From: Clostridiales bacterium
GTDB taxonomy: Bacteria > Bacillota > Clostridia > Saccharofermentanales > Saccharofermentanaceae
Assembly: GCA_017510605.1 (NCBI GenBank)
Contig: JAFWMQ010000002.1
Location: 186,001 to 250,000 of the forward strand
DNA: 64,000 nucleotides
Direction of reading: 5' to 3'
The position numbers and the translations under genes are program-made. Position 1 is the stretch's first letter, and the number at the start of each line of letters is the position of its first letter. The notes under the pieces were generated by a model. It worked only from the letters and a program-made list of their open reading frames with translations. It was not told where the DNA came from and searched no databases. Positions 54,613 to 63,654 of the stretch are shown here, piece by piece.

Positions 54613-55220
54613 CACAATATTTTGATCCCAATCCGACAACTCCTTCAGAGCGCAAGATTATTCCATACAGAATGAATGGAATAAATTTTGAGTTCCATAC
54701 CGATACTGCGGTTTTCTCGCGGAATAATGTGGATTTCGGCACAGATCTCCTCATAAAGACTCTCGTAAAAGACATAAAGGATAGAGGCCCCAAGATGGAA
54801 CGGTTTGTCGATCTCGGATGCGGTGTCGGCATAGTGGGGATCGTTATCAAGTCATGTTTTATGGCTTTTGATGTTACCGGTGTTGACATTAATTCAAGAG
54901 CAGTTGCTCTTGCCAGAGAGAATGCAGTTTATAATGGCCTGAACTGCAGATTTTTATCGAGCGATACTTTGTTTGCTGTCAGGGAAGAACGTTTTGATAT
55001 CATAGCTACAAATCCTCCTGTCAGGGCAGGGAAGAAGACAGTATTCGGTTTCTATGAACAGTCATACGATCTTCTTAACCCCGGTGGATATCTGTATGTT
55101 GTTTTGCAGCGAAAACAAGGCGCCCCTTCAACAATGGAAAGACTTAAAGAATTGTTTGGAAATTGTGAGACACTGTCAATTGACGGAGGATACAGAGTAA
55201 TGAGGGCTAAAAAAGAATGA
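54609..55220 (+). CDS. RsmC-like class I methyltransferase
   Basis: 203 residues. Motif I VDLGCGVGIVGIVI, DINSRAVALARENA, and the catalytic NPPVRAGK place it with the YbxB/RsmC-like N2-guanine methyltransferases of the MTS family. The likely target is rRNA. It sits in an ATGA-coupled chain with queT and the CmpB-like gene. Confidence 0.85.
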   Translation: MTQYFDPNPTTPSERKIIPYRMNGINFEFHTDTAVFSRNNVDFGTDLLIKTLVKDIKDRGPKMERFVDLGCGVGIVGIVIKSCFMAFDVTGVDINSRAVALARENAVYNGLNCRFLSSDTLFAVREERFDIIATNPPVRAGKKTVFGFYEQSYDLLNPGGYLYVVLQRKQGAPSTMERLKELFGNCETLSIDGGYRVMRAKKE

Positions 55221-56188
55221 CACTACCGTATTCCTTTGCAGATTCATATCTTATGTTTTTTATCTACAGCTTTGTAGGCTGGATAGTTGAAGTGGTCTAT
55301 TACGGGATCACTGAAGGCAAATTCATCAACAGGGGCTTTTTGGCGGGTCCTCTTTGTCCCGTTTACGGATTGGGCTTTTATACTGCAATCTGGATATTTG
55401 AGCCTATGAACAACAATTTCATGATAATCTTTTTCGGAATGGCGACGGCCTGTACGATCGTGGAACTCATTGCCGGAATAATCCTTTATCATGCTTTCCA
55501 CATGCGTTGGTGGGATTATTCGGATTACAAGCTCAATTTCCGCGGATATATCTGTCTTCGTTTCTATATCTACTGGGGTATTGCCGCTTCGCTCGGTATC
55601 TATGTTTTACATCCCGCAGTCAAATGGCTTATCGCACACATAAATTATCCTGTCAGGATAGGAATTCTGATCTTCTTTACTTTGATCCTGGTTGCAGATC
55701 TGGTCACAACGATAATTACCATTGTCGGTTTCAAGAAGAAATTCGAGGCAATGGAGAAAGTCGTTACCGGTACTAAAGCCGTATCTGATCTTATCGGATC
55801 ACAGATCTACGGAGCAGTTGATACGATAGTAACTGTAAGCGAGCCTACAAGAAATCATTACGATCAATACAGAAAGCTCCTTGCGGAAAACCGGAGGCAG
55901 GAAAAGGAACTTGCCGCGCAGCACAGAGCGGAAGAAAAAGCCTTTGCTAACCAGTTCACGGAGGCCGAGAAAGAAAGTCTTAGAATAGCAAAGGAACAGG
56001 CTTCAAATGCGATGGAATCATTCGTTAGATCGTTTAAGAAGAACGAGCAACGTCTGGTTAGGGTCGTTATGGTCAGATCAGGTGATGCCGGAGCTTCCGT
56101 TATGAGATTCATCAAAGGAAAAACTGAAATCGGAAATAACGTGATTTTCGAAAATGATGAAGACAATACCGAAGATTCAGAGATATGA
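55217..56188 (+). CDS. CmpB-like putative ABC-transporter permease with a cytoplasmic coiled coil
   Basis: 323 residues. The first 180 residues form five membrane helices with FIYSFVGWIVEVVYYGITEGKF, NRGFLAGPLCPVYG and the WDYSDYKLNFRGYI segment, the PF06541 pattern. Residues about 215-290 are a charged helical, coiled-coil-like tail. No ATPase gene lies next to it. Function unknown. It is coupled by ATGA to the gene before. Confidence 0.8.
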   Translation: MTLPYSFADSYLMFFIYSFVGWIVEVVYYGITEGKFINRGFLAGPLCPVYGLGFYTAIWIFEPMNNNFMIIFFGMATACTIVELIAGIILYHAFHMRWWDYSDYKLNFRGYICLRFYIYWGIAASLGIYVLHPAVKWLIAHINYPVRIGILIFFTLILVADLVTTIITIVGFKKKFEAMEKVVTGTKAVSDLIGSQIYGAVDTIVTVSEPTRNHYDQYRKLLAENRRQEKELAAQHRAEEKAFANQFTEAEKESLRIAKEQASNAMESFVRSFKKNEQRLVRVVMVRSGDAGASVMRFIKGKTEIGNNVIFENDEDNTEDSEI

Positions 56189-56194
56189 TCCGAA

Positions 56195-56223
56195 TTGAAA
56201 AGTGAAAAACCATTGCCTATAAT
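56195..56223 (+). promoter_or_regulatory. Promoter of the mrp operon
   Basis: TTGAAA (56195-56200), a 17-base spacer and a perfect TATAAT (56218-56223), 30 bases before the ATG. Confidence 0.78.
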
Positions 56224-56252
56224 ATTCAAACTATTTATTCAGGAGGCATTTT

Positions 56253-57095
56253 ATGTCATCAGCATGTGATTCATGCCCTTCAAAGGAAGGCTGCACTTCC
56301 CAGGCTACCTGCCCTTCGGCAATCGGAAAGGATCCTCTTGCTAACGGTTCATCCATCAAGACCGTAATCGGTGTTGCAAGCGGCAAAGGCGGTGTAGGAA
56401 AGTCATTTGTTACTTCAGTACTCGCTGTACAGCTTGCACGCAAAGGTTATAAGGTCGGCGTTATGGATGCTGATGTTACAGGACCTTCAATTCCTCAGGC
56501 ATTTGGACTAAATGAGAATCTCAGGGCAAATGAAGACCAGCTTATCGAACCTGCTCTGACTTCTTCGGGAATCAAAACAGTAAGCATCAATCTTATGCTC
56601 GATGATAAAGAGGCACCGATCATTTGGAGAGGTCCGGTCCTCAACTCTCTTATCAAGCAATTCTGGGGCCAGGTCAACTGGGAAACCCTGGATGTATTGC
56701 TGATCGACATGCCGCCGGGAACAGGTGATGTCCCGCTCACGGTATTCCAGTCAATTCCGATAGACGGAATCGTTCTTGTTGCTACCAGTCAGGATCTTGT
56801 CTCGATGATCGTTAACAAAGCACGCAACATGGCATCAATGATGAAGGTTCCTGTTCTCGGAATGGTTGAGAACATGAGCTTTATAAAGTGTCCTCACTGC
56901 GGTGATGAGATCAGGCTTTACGGAGACGGATCATCTATCGAGAAATCGGCTTCCGAGATCGGTTCCAAAGTTACGGATAAGATACCGCTGGACCCTGAAG
57001 TTACAAAGCTTGTAGACTCAGGCAATGTTGAAAAAGTAAGTGATGACCTTCTTTCCGGTACGGCCGGGATGGTTATTGAACTGATAAAAAAGTGA
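56253..57095 (+). CDS. mrp: Mrp/NBP35-type iron-sulfur carrier ATPase
   Basis: 280 residues. An N-terminal Cys cluster (C5, C8, C14, C20) precedes the deviant Walker A GKGGVGKS (44-51), DADVTGPSIP and MPPGTGDVPL. A CPHC pair (C213, C216) bridges an Fe-S cluster in the dimer. It delivers Fe-S clusters to target enzymes. AGGAGG precedes the ATG. It overlaps the lipoprotein gene by GTGA. Confidence 0.93.
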   Translation: MSSACDSCPSKEGCTSQATCPSAIGKDPLANGSSIKTVIGVASGKGGVGKSFVTSVLAVQLARKGYKVGVMDADVTGPSIPQAFGLNENLRANEDQLIEPALTSSGIKTVSINLMLDDKEAPIIWRGPVLNSLIKQFWGQVNWETLDVLLIDMPPGTGDVPLTVFQSIPIDGIVLVATSQDLVSMIVNKARNMASMMKVPVLGMVENMSFIKCPHCGDEIRLYGDGSSIEKSASEIGSKVTDKIPLDPEVTKLVDSGNVEKVSDDLLSGTAGMVIELIKK

Positions 57096-57619
57096 AACGC
57101 AAATATCTGACGGTATTATTTGTTTTAATGTTTTCGTTTGTATTACTCTGTTCCTGCTCTAAGGCACAGAGTAATACTGATATTCTGGGTGAATATCTTG
57201 GAGATTATTCATATAGTGATCCTGCGGTATGCATGGTCTATGAACCCGTAGAAGATGAGTTTGATGATAACGGGGAACCTTATTACGGTATTCAGTACCG
57301 GGAAATAAAGGACCTTGACGGATTGCTTGTTTCAGGCAATACACTGCTTTTATATTTCTGCAGTTCTATGGATAACAGAAGCGCGGAAGTAACTGCATCA
57401 GTTGAAGATATTGCACAGGCTTATGACGGGAAACTGCATGTCATTATGCTGGATGCCATAGAACACAAAGAACTTCTTGAAAAATACGAGATAGATGCCG
57501 TTCCCGAATTCGTATTGATCAGACCGGGACAGGCTGCCAGAGTATTTAACAGCAGTGCATACGGGTACTGGACGATAAATGATGTGGTATTATGGCTTCA
57601 AAGAAATGACATTGCTTAA
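57092..57619 (+). CDS. Thioredoxin-like lipoprotein with a single active-site cysteine
   Basis: 175 residues. A signal peptide with a lipobox (LCSC, lipid-bearing C22) is followed by an acidic linker and a thioredoxin-like domain from about residue 72: LLLYFCSSMDN has C90 but no CxxC partner, and AVPEFVLIRPG has the cis-Pro loop. It would sit on the outer face of the membrane and cannot do standard disulfide exchange with one cysteine. A GTG start overlaps mrp by 4 bases, and it touches ispF. The fold call is from pattern only. Confidence 0.6.
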   Translation: MKRKYLTVLFVLMFSFVLLCSCSKAQSNTDILGEYLGDYSYSDPAVCMVYEPVEDEFDDNGEPYYGIQYREIKDLDGLLVSGNTLLLYFCSSMDNRSAEVTASVEDIAQAYDGKLHVIMLDAIEHKELLEKYEIDAVPEFVLIRPGQAARVFNSSAYGYWTINDVVLWLQRNDIA

Positions 57620-58125
57620 TGGTGGAGAAAATGGGAAATATCGTTTCTATAAGTACAATTGGACAGGACAGTCACAGATTCGGAGATCCGGAGGGTGATA
57701 CAAAGATCAGGCTTGGAGGAATAGACATTCCTTTCGACAGACCCATTGTCGCCAACAGTGACGGCGATGTTATTTTCCATGCAATAACAAATGCCATATC
57801 AGGTTTTACCGGTGTGAATATTCTTGGAGCCAAAGCGGATAAGATCTGTTTGGAAGACGGAATTAAGGACAGTTCCGTATATCTTAAAAAAGCTCTTGAA
57901 TATATGAAAGAGGGAAGGATCATTCATTGTTCCCTTACTATAGAATGCCTCAGACCAAAGCTTATGGATCATATTCCCGGGATGAAGGAATCAATAGGTA
58001 CTATCCTTGGTATCCCGGCTTCATCGGTGGGGATCACTGCAACTACCGGCGAAGATCTGACCGGTTTTGGCCGTGGCGAAGGAATACAGGTTTTTGCCCT
58101 TCTTTCTTTTGTGAAAGAGATCTGA
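57619..58125 (+). CDS. ispF: 2-C-methyl-D-erythritol 2,4-cyclodiphosphate synthase
   Basis: 168 residues. The metal site DSHRF at 17-21, DGDVIFHAITNAI, and TTGEDLTGFGRGEGI are typical. It is the fifth step of the MEP isoprenoid pathway. ispD lies just beyond on the other strand, with stops 6 bases apart. An ATG at 57631 has GGAG close by and is another possible start. Confidence 0.95.
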   Translation: MVEKMGNIVSISTIGQDSHRFGDPEGDTKIRLGGIDIPFDRPIVANSDGDVIFHAITNAISGFTGVNILGAKADKICLEDGIKDSSVYLKKALEYMKEGRIIHCSLTIECLRPKLMDHIPGMKESIGTILGIPASSVGITATTGEDLTGFGRGEGIQVFALLSFVKEI

Positions 58126-58131
58126 TCCTGA

Positions 58132-58881
58132 TCAGTCGCTGAACGGCTCACTCTCACCGCGGGATCTGACGATCTCTGATGCGATTGCGATATCCTCGGG
58201 TGTTGTTATCTTAAGATTCGAATAGAGTCCTTGGGTCAGATAAACATCCAGACCATAAGCCGATGCTAACGCTGTGTCATCAGTAGCGGTAAATCCTTCT
58301 TCAATTGCCCTCTCATAACACATTTTTATATCTTTATACTTGAATCCCTGAGGGGTCAGTATCTCGTAAAACTTAGACCTGTCAGGTGTACCTGTCACCC
58401 TGATCTCACCGGAAGGTAATAACTCCGCTTCTTTTAATGTGTTCTTGACCGGGATGGCAGATGCGCATACGGCGTGATCCTTCAGACATTCTATGCAAGC
58501 AGTTATCTCATCGGCGGTAACAAGGCAGCGCGCTCCGTCGTGAACCAGAACGAGATCATCATCCTGAGCATCAGTAACAGCTTTGATCCCGTTAGATACG
58601 GATTTGGTCCTTGTATCGCCGCCCAGTGTAAATTCTATATCTATGTCGGGGAAGTATTCATTACACATAGCCTTGAGAATATCGATAAGATCCTGCGTGG
58701 TTATAATAATGATCCTGTAATCCAGACCTGCATAACTGCATCTGCACACATCCGTGACAGCACCGAGTGTCCTCAGGATAACAGGACTGCCTTCAACATT
58801 CCTCATAAGCTTAGGCTGTCCTTCACCCATGCGCGTTCCGCTTCCTGCAGCAGGTATAAGAAAATAGCATTTGCGGTTCAT
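58132..58881 (-). CDS. ispD: 2-C-methyl-D-erythritol 4-phosphate cytidylyltransferase
   Basis: 249 residues. The CTP-binding PAAGSGTRMG is at residues 10-19, with DDLVLVHDGARCLV and the TPQGF loop. It is the third step of the MEP pathway. GGAGG precedes the ATG. It lies 20 bases downstream of radA on the minus strand, so the two are probably co-transcribed. Confidence 0.95.
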   Translation of the reverse strand: MNRKCYFLIPAAGSGTRMGEGQPKLMRNVEGSPVILRTLGAVTDVCRCSYAGLDYRIIIITTQDLIDILKAMCNEYFPDIDIEFTLGGDTRTKSVSNGIKAVTDAQDDDLVLVHDGARCLVTADEITACIECLKDHAVCASAIPVKNTLKEAELLPSGEIRVTGTPDRSKFYEILTPQGFKYKDIKMCYERAIEEGFTATDDTALASAYGLDVYLTQGLYSNLKITTPEDIAIASEIVRSRGESEPFSD

Positions 58882-58901
58882 AAGAACACCTCCGTATCCT
58901 G

Positions 58902-60320
58902 TTATGAGAACAGTATATCAACAGCTTCCTTGAGATTGTCGGCATATATGAATTCGGGAGCAGGCTTGTTCCCGAAGACCTCAGAGGAAACATTGGTAAG
59001 TTCCTTCTCAAGAGCATCCTTGGAACTTCCGGGAAGGACAACGGTTGTTATGCCTAATCTGACGGCAGCCAGACATCTCTTGAGGATCCTGCTTACAGGT
59101 CTTATCTCACCGGACAGGCCGACCTCTCCCAATATAAGCGTATTGGGCCTGCAGCTTACGCCTCTTGCAGATGAGACAGTGGCTATGCATACCGCAAGAT
59201 CCGTTGCCGGATCGCTGACCTTAAGTCCGCCGATAACATTTATAAAGCAGTCTTTGGATGTGAGCCCCAATGATAACATCTTCTCGCATACTGCAAGAAG
59301 CATAAGGACTCTTCCTCTCTCGGGACCTGAAGTCATTCTCTGGGGATTGGGATAAACGCTCTCTGCGCAAAGTGCCTGAACCTCGATCGTGAGTGCATCA
59401 TTACCTTCGAGTGTGGAAGTCAGGACTGAACCGGGACTGTTAAGGGGCCTTCCCGCAACGAGCAGAGCCTTTGAACTGTCAACAGGGATAAGGCCTGTCT
59501 CGCCCATCTCGAAAAAGCAGATCTCATTGGATCTTCCGAATCTGTTTTTGGCAGATCTTATGATCCTGTATCCGCCTGTGGAATCACCTTCAAAACCCAA
59601 TACGGTATCGACCATATGCTCGATAGTCTTAGGACCTGCGATAGAGCCGTCCTTGGCGATGTGTCCGACCATAATGACCGTTATATTATTTGTCTTTGCG
59701 ATCCTGATAAGACCGGCTGCAACTTCCCTTATCTGGGCTACGCCGCCCGGTGTTCCCGCAACCTGTTCAGAATAAAGAGTCTGTATGGAGTCGATTATCG
59801 CGAGGCATGGTTTGTGAGCCTTAAGCTGTTCTGCGATGGCTTCAAATCTGGTCTCACCGCATATAAGAATGTCACGTTTGATCTTGAGTCTTGAAGCGCG
59901 CATTCCGATCTGGGCAGGGGATTCCTCTCCTGAGATATAAAGGATCTCGCCGTCAGCCTTATATGAATCTGCAAGCTGCATAAGGATAGTGGATTTTCCG
60001 ATGCCGGGTTCGCCTGCGACCAGAGTAACGGAACCTTCGGTGATGCCCCCTCCGAAGAGGACATCAAGACCCGGTATCCCGGTGGAGTGTCTCTTGTAAT
60101 TCTCTTTGCCGGCTTCGCTGAGCCTTACGGTAACCGCAGAGTCAGTCCATGAATATTGATTTGCCGTAAAAGCAGGAGAATCCGTCTTTGCTTTGACAGC
60201 ACCCTTGTCAGAGGGTGCTTCGACAAATGTATTGAACATGCCGCAGCCAGGGCACTTGCCCATCCAACCGGATGTCTCATAGCCGCATTCCTTGCAGAAA
60301 AATATAGTCTTCTTTGCCAT
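58902..60320 (-). CDS. radA: DNA repair protein RadA
   Basis: 472 residues. The N-terminal C4 zinc site (CKECG ... CPGCG), Walker A GEPGIGKST, the RadA motif KNRFG and the C-terminal Lon-like domain are present. RadA is a helicase-like branch-migration factor. The ATG at 60320 has GAAGG upstream; a TTG at 60335 is also in frame. Confidence 0.95.
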   Translation of the reverse strand: MAKKTIFFCKECGYETSGWMGKCPGCGMFNTFVEAPSDKGAVKAKTDSPAFTANQYSWTDSAVTVRLSEAGKENYKRHSTGIPGLDVLFGGGITEGSVTLVAGEPGIGKSTILMQLADSYKADGEILYISGEESPAQIGMRASRLKIKRDILICGETRFEAIAEQLKAHKPCLAIIDSIQTLYSEQVAGTPGGVAQIREVAAGLIRIAKTNNITVIMVGHIAKDGSIAGPKTIEHMVDTVLGFEGDSTGGYRIIRSAKNRFGRSNEICFFEMGETGLIPVDSSKALLVAGRPLNSPGSVLTSTLEGNDALTIEVQALCAESVYPNPQRMTSGPERGRVLMLLAVCEKMLSLGLTSKDCFINVIGGLKVSDPATDLAVCIATVSSARGVSCRPNTLILGEVGLSGEIRPVSRILKRCLAAVRLGITTVVLPGSSKDALEKELTNVSSEVFGNKPAPEFIYADNLKEAVDILFS

Positions 60321-60393
60321 AAGTGATACCTTCAACTATCTGTTTTCTGCATTATAACAGAGGTCTGTTTCCATTAATGGGACAACTTCGACC

Positions 60394-61575
60394 TTACAAT
60401 GTTTTGAAGTATTCACAGGCTTTGAGAGTGTTCTCGTATGAACCGAAAGCCGTGAGACGGAAATATCCGCTGCCGTTTGCACCGAATCCTTCGCCCGGTG
60501 TTCCGACGATTCCGAACTTGTTGAGGATGTGATCGAAGAAATCCCATCCGCCCATATTATCCGGACATTTGAGCCAGATATAAGGAGAGTTGATACCGCC
60601 TGTATAGTAAATTCCCTTGCTGCTGAATACTTCGGCGAGAGCAGAAGCGTTGCGCTTATAGTATGCGATGTTGGATCTGCAGTCCTCAAGGCCTTTGCCT
60701 GACAGTGAAGCGGCAGCGCCCTTCTGAGTGATATAGGAGACGCCGTTAAACTTGGTTGCCTGACGTCTTGCCCAGAATTTGGAGAGTTTGATCCCGCCTG
60801 CTTCGAGTGTATCAGGAACGATCGTCCATCCGCATCTCATGCCCGTAAAGCCTGCAAACTTTGAAAATGATGATATCTCTACGGCGCAGTTTTCTGCTCC
60901 TTTGATCTCGTAGATCGTATGAGGTTTATCTTCGGAGATAAATGCTTCATATGCCGCATCGAAAATGATCAGCGAACCTGTATTGAGGGCGAATTCGACC
61001 CAGGCCGTAAGTCCTTCGTAACTGTATACTGCGCCTGTGGGATTATTAGGTGAGCAGATGTAAATAACTGAAGGCTCAATGTTTGTATCTGCCGGAGGAG
61101 CCGGAAGAAAGTCATTTTCTTTAGATCCGTTTACAAAAGAGATCTTTCTGCCGTTCATGATGTTTGAATCGACATAAACAGGATAAACAGGGTCAGGTAT
61201 GATGACCGGATTGTCGCCTAAGATATCAGGGAAGTTGCCGAGATCGCTTTTCGCGCCGTCAGAAACATAAACAGTCTCAGGAGAAACATTAACACCCAAT
61301 TCCTTATAGTGATCTGAGACAGCATTTCTTAAGAAATCATAACCGTATTCCGGCGGATAACCGTGAAAAGAAGCCTTGTCTGACATTTCTTTTACTGCGT
61401 CTTCCATAGCGGCAGTGATCGAAGCGGGAAGGGGAAGGGTTACATCACCGATTCCCATCCTGATGATCTCCCTTTCAGGGTTATTCTCGTGGAACTGCTT
61501 TACGCGTTTTGCGATGTCTGAGAAAAGATAGGTTTCCTTAACTTCTAGAAAATGGTTGTTGAGTTTGATATCCAT
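60394..61575 (-). CDS. dapL: LL-diaminopimelate aminotransferase
   Basis: 393 residues. FHGYPPEYGYDFLRNAV, SDGAKSDLGN, the CSPNNPTGAVY loop and SSFSKFAGFTGMRCGW with PLP lysine K239 are DapL motifs. It turns tetrahydrodipicolinate straight into LL-DAP, bypassing DapC/D/E. DapF, fused to CarB in this window, does the next step. Of two ATGs, the one at 61575 is better spaced from AGAGGG. Confidence 0.95.
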   Translation of the reverse strand: MDIKLNNHFLEVKETYLFSDIAKRVKQFHENNPEREIIRMGIGDVTLPLPASITAAMEDAVKEMSDKASFHGYPPEYGYDFLRNAVSDHYKELGVNVSPETVYVSDGAKSDLGNFPDILGDNPVIIPDPVYPVYVDSNIMNGRKISFVNGSKENDFLPAPPADTNIEPSVIYICSPNNPTGAVYSYEGLTAWVEFALNTGSLIIFDAAYEAFISEDKPHTIYEIKGAENCAVEISSFSKFAGFTGMRCGWTIVPDTLEAGGIKLSKFWARRQATKFNGVSYITQKGAAASLSGKGLEDCRSNIAYYKRNASALAEVFSSKGIYYTGGINSPYIWLKCPDNMGGWDFFDHILNKFGIVGTPGEGFGANGSGYFRLTAFGSYENTLKACEYFKTL

Positions 61576-61785
61576 AGTCATACCCTCTATATTTTATTTG
61601 CGAACATTTTAACACTTAGAAAAAAGACTCACGCAAAAATGTTTTCATACATCTGCACAAATGATCGTTTAAAAACAGGCTGCAAAGCATCATTGTTTTT
61701 TGATGTGTGTACAACGGTGTATAATTGATTTCAGTTAAGAATTTTTGATTTTGAGTTTTACGCAGAACTGATACGGAGAATTGAC

Positions 61786-63567
61786 TTGGAAAGCCTTTGG
61801 AGTGTTTTTTATCCCAAAAAATATTCGGATCCCGAAACTGACACTAATGACACTCTCTATATGAGAATAAGAAGAGTCAGTTCCAAGTTCCCTTCAAGGA
61901 TCGCGCTGGAATACGGATGCAGAAAGTTTACATATGCTGAGTTTCTTGCAAAGATCGATGAGGTCGCTTTGGCATGGAAGAAACTAGGGGTCGAAAGCGG
62001 TGATAAGGTAATCCTGATTATGGGTCATAATCCGATGAATCTTGTAAGCATATATTCCCTGGATAAGATCGGCGCGGCTGCTGCTTTGGCAGTTCCGAAT
62101 CTCCCGACGGAGCATTTCGAAGCGTTTGCTAATTCAACCGGAGCGAAATATTGCGTAATGAGCTGCAACCAATACTTAAATTACGCATCTGTTCTGAAGA
62201 ATACCGGGATCAAGACTGTCATTATCGGAAAGTACAAGTACATGATAACGGGCAGGGACAGGCTTATGTTCCGTTTCTATCCTCTGTCATACTATGATAA
62301 ACCGAATCCGAGAAGTTTTCCTGAAGGCATAAAAGTCATGTATTGGAAAGAGGTAATGGACCTTCCTGAGAAGAAAACGGATTCACGTGATGACGGTTTT
62401 GACAGGGATGTTTACAGACCGGCTATTTATCTGTTCCCGGGCGCGGCAGAAGCAGGCGTTAACTGTGCGGTATTCAATTCCAAAAGCATAAACCTGTCGG
62501 CAAATCTGACTGAGATGGTCTTTAAGGCAAATGAGGACCTTACGGGAAAGCCCGCGAGAATGCTCTGTCTTAACGAGAGCTGCTTCTCCTTCGGTTTTGT
62601 TGTCGGTATTCATAATGTCCTTTCGAGCGGACAAACAGTCCTGCTGTTCACCTGGTATGATACCGATAAGATATTCTTTGCCATAAAACGTTATAAACCT
62701 GATGTGCTTATCGGATATAACAGTACGATAGCATCGATCAATAAGGTCGGTGTCAGATCGGAGATACTTAAGTCTGTTGACCGTATCATTGTCGGCGGAG
62801 GTCTTCTTACAAGCAGCCAGAAGGCAAATCTGTTTGAAATCGCCCAGACGTCAGGAAGAAAACTTTCTGTCTGCTCCATCTCGGAATGCGACGAGCTCCT
62901 GACTTATGCATACGGACCTTCAGATCTGCAAAGTGACAGACTTTTAGGCTTCCCGCTGCCCGGAGTCCTGATGAAAGTGGCTGATGTTAAGACGGGACTT
63001 GATGCTCCTGAAGGCGCAGAAGGCGAGATTGCAGTATGTTCACCTGTTTCTGCATATTTGGGAGAAGGCGAATCCAAGACAGATAAAAAGAATTACAAAA
63101 AACTTCCCGACGGAAGGATCTGGTATTTTACGGGCAGGATCGGCAAATTGGACGGGAATAAGATGTTTTATCTTGTCGGCAGCAAATCAAGAGAGGCGAG
63201 GATCAACAGCTATCCGGTCTATCTGGATAAGGTTGATGAATACGTTCAAATGACCGACGGAGTTGTGGAGTCGTGTTCTGTGATCATTGAGAATTCGGAA
63301 GGCCCCGTCCTGGTATCTGCTGTGGTGCCTGAGGAAAAATATTTCTACGATAACTCCATGATGGAGGATCTGAGGGACAGGATAAAGACTGAATGCGAGA
63401 TGACACTGCATGAGGCTATGAGACCTTCAGACGTTACTTTTCTTGTATCTTTACCGAGAGATTCGGGCGGTGTTGTTGATTATGACGCCGTCAAGGATAA
63501 AGTGGAAATGATACAAAATGAAGATATAACTGATGAGCGTCTGCCGGAAACTGCAGTACCCGAATGA
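61786..63567 (+). CDS. AMP-binding-like protein with degenerate catalytic motifs
   Basis: 593 residues with the ANL (acyl-CoA synthetase/adenylation) fold order: RIALEYGCRKFTYAEF, GDKVILIMGHNP, and a C-terminal lobe from about residue 480. The P-loop, normally YTSGTTGxPKG, reads LFPGAAEAGVN (about 215-225). The GD of the conserved A7 region reads GR (TGRIGKLDG), and the lysine at the C-terminal TGK site is missing (SGGVVDYDA). Adenylation activity is therefore doubtful. A TTG start with CGGAGAA upstream. TATAAT at 61720-61725 may be its -10 box. It stands alone next to dapL. Confidence 0.75.
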   Translation: MESLWSVFYPKKYSDPETDTNDTLYMRIRRVSSKFPSRIALEYGCRKFTYAEFLAKIDEVALAWKKLGVESGDKVILIMGHNPMNLVSIYSLDKIGAAAALAVPNLPTEHFEAFANSTGAKYCVMSCNQYLNYASVLKNTGIKTVIIGKYKYMITGRDRLMFRFYPLSYYDKPNPRSFPEGIKVMYWKEVMDLPEKKTDSRDDGFDRDVYRPAIYLFPGAAEAGVNCAVFNSKSINLSANLTEMVFKANEDLTGKPARMLCLNESCFSFGFVVGIHNVLSSGQTVLLFTWYDTDKIFFAIKRYKPDVLIGYNSTIASINKVGVRSEILKSVDRIIVGGGLLTSSQKANLFEIAQTSGRKLSVCSISECDELLTYAYGPSDLQSDRLLGFPLPGVLMKVADVKTGLDAPEGAEGEIAVCSPVSAYLGEGESKTDKKNYKKLPDGRIWYFTGRIGKLDGNKMFYLVGSKSREARINSYPVYLDKVDEYVQMTDGVVESCSVIIENSEGPVLVSAVVPEEKYFYDNSMMEDLRDRIKTECEMTLHEAMRPSDVTFLVSLPRDSGGVVDYDAVKDKVEMIQNEDITDERLPETAVPE

Positions 63568-63654
63568 GCATTAAGGCATTTTTCGTGGTATTATTCTCTT
63601 GGACACTTCCCGGAATAAGAAGGGTTTATAATGGATAAGGATAGGAGTAGTTTT

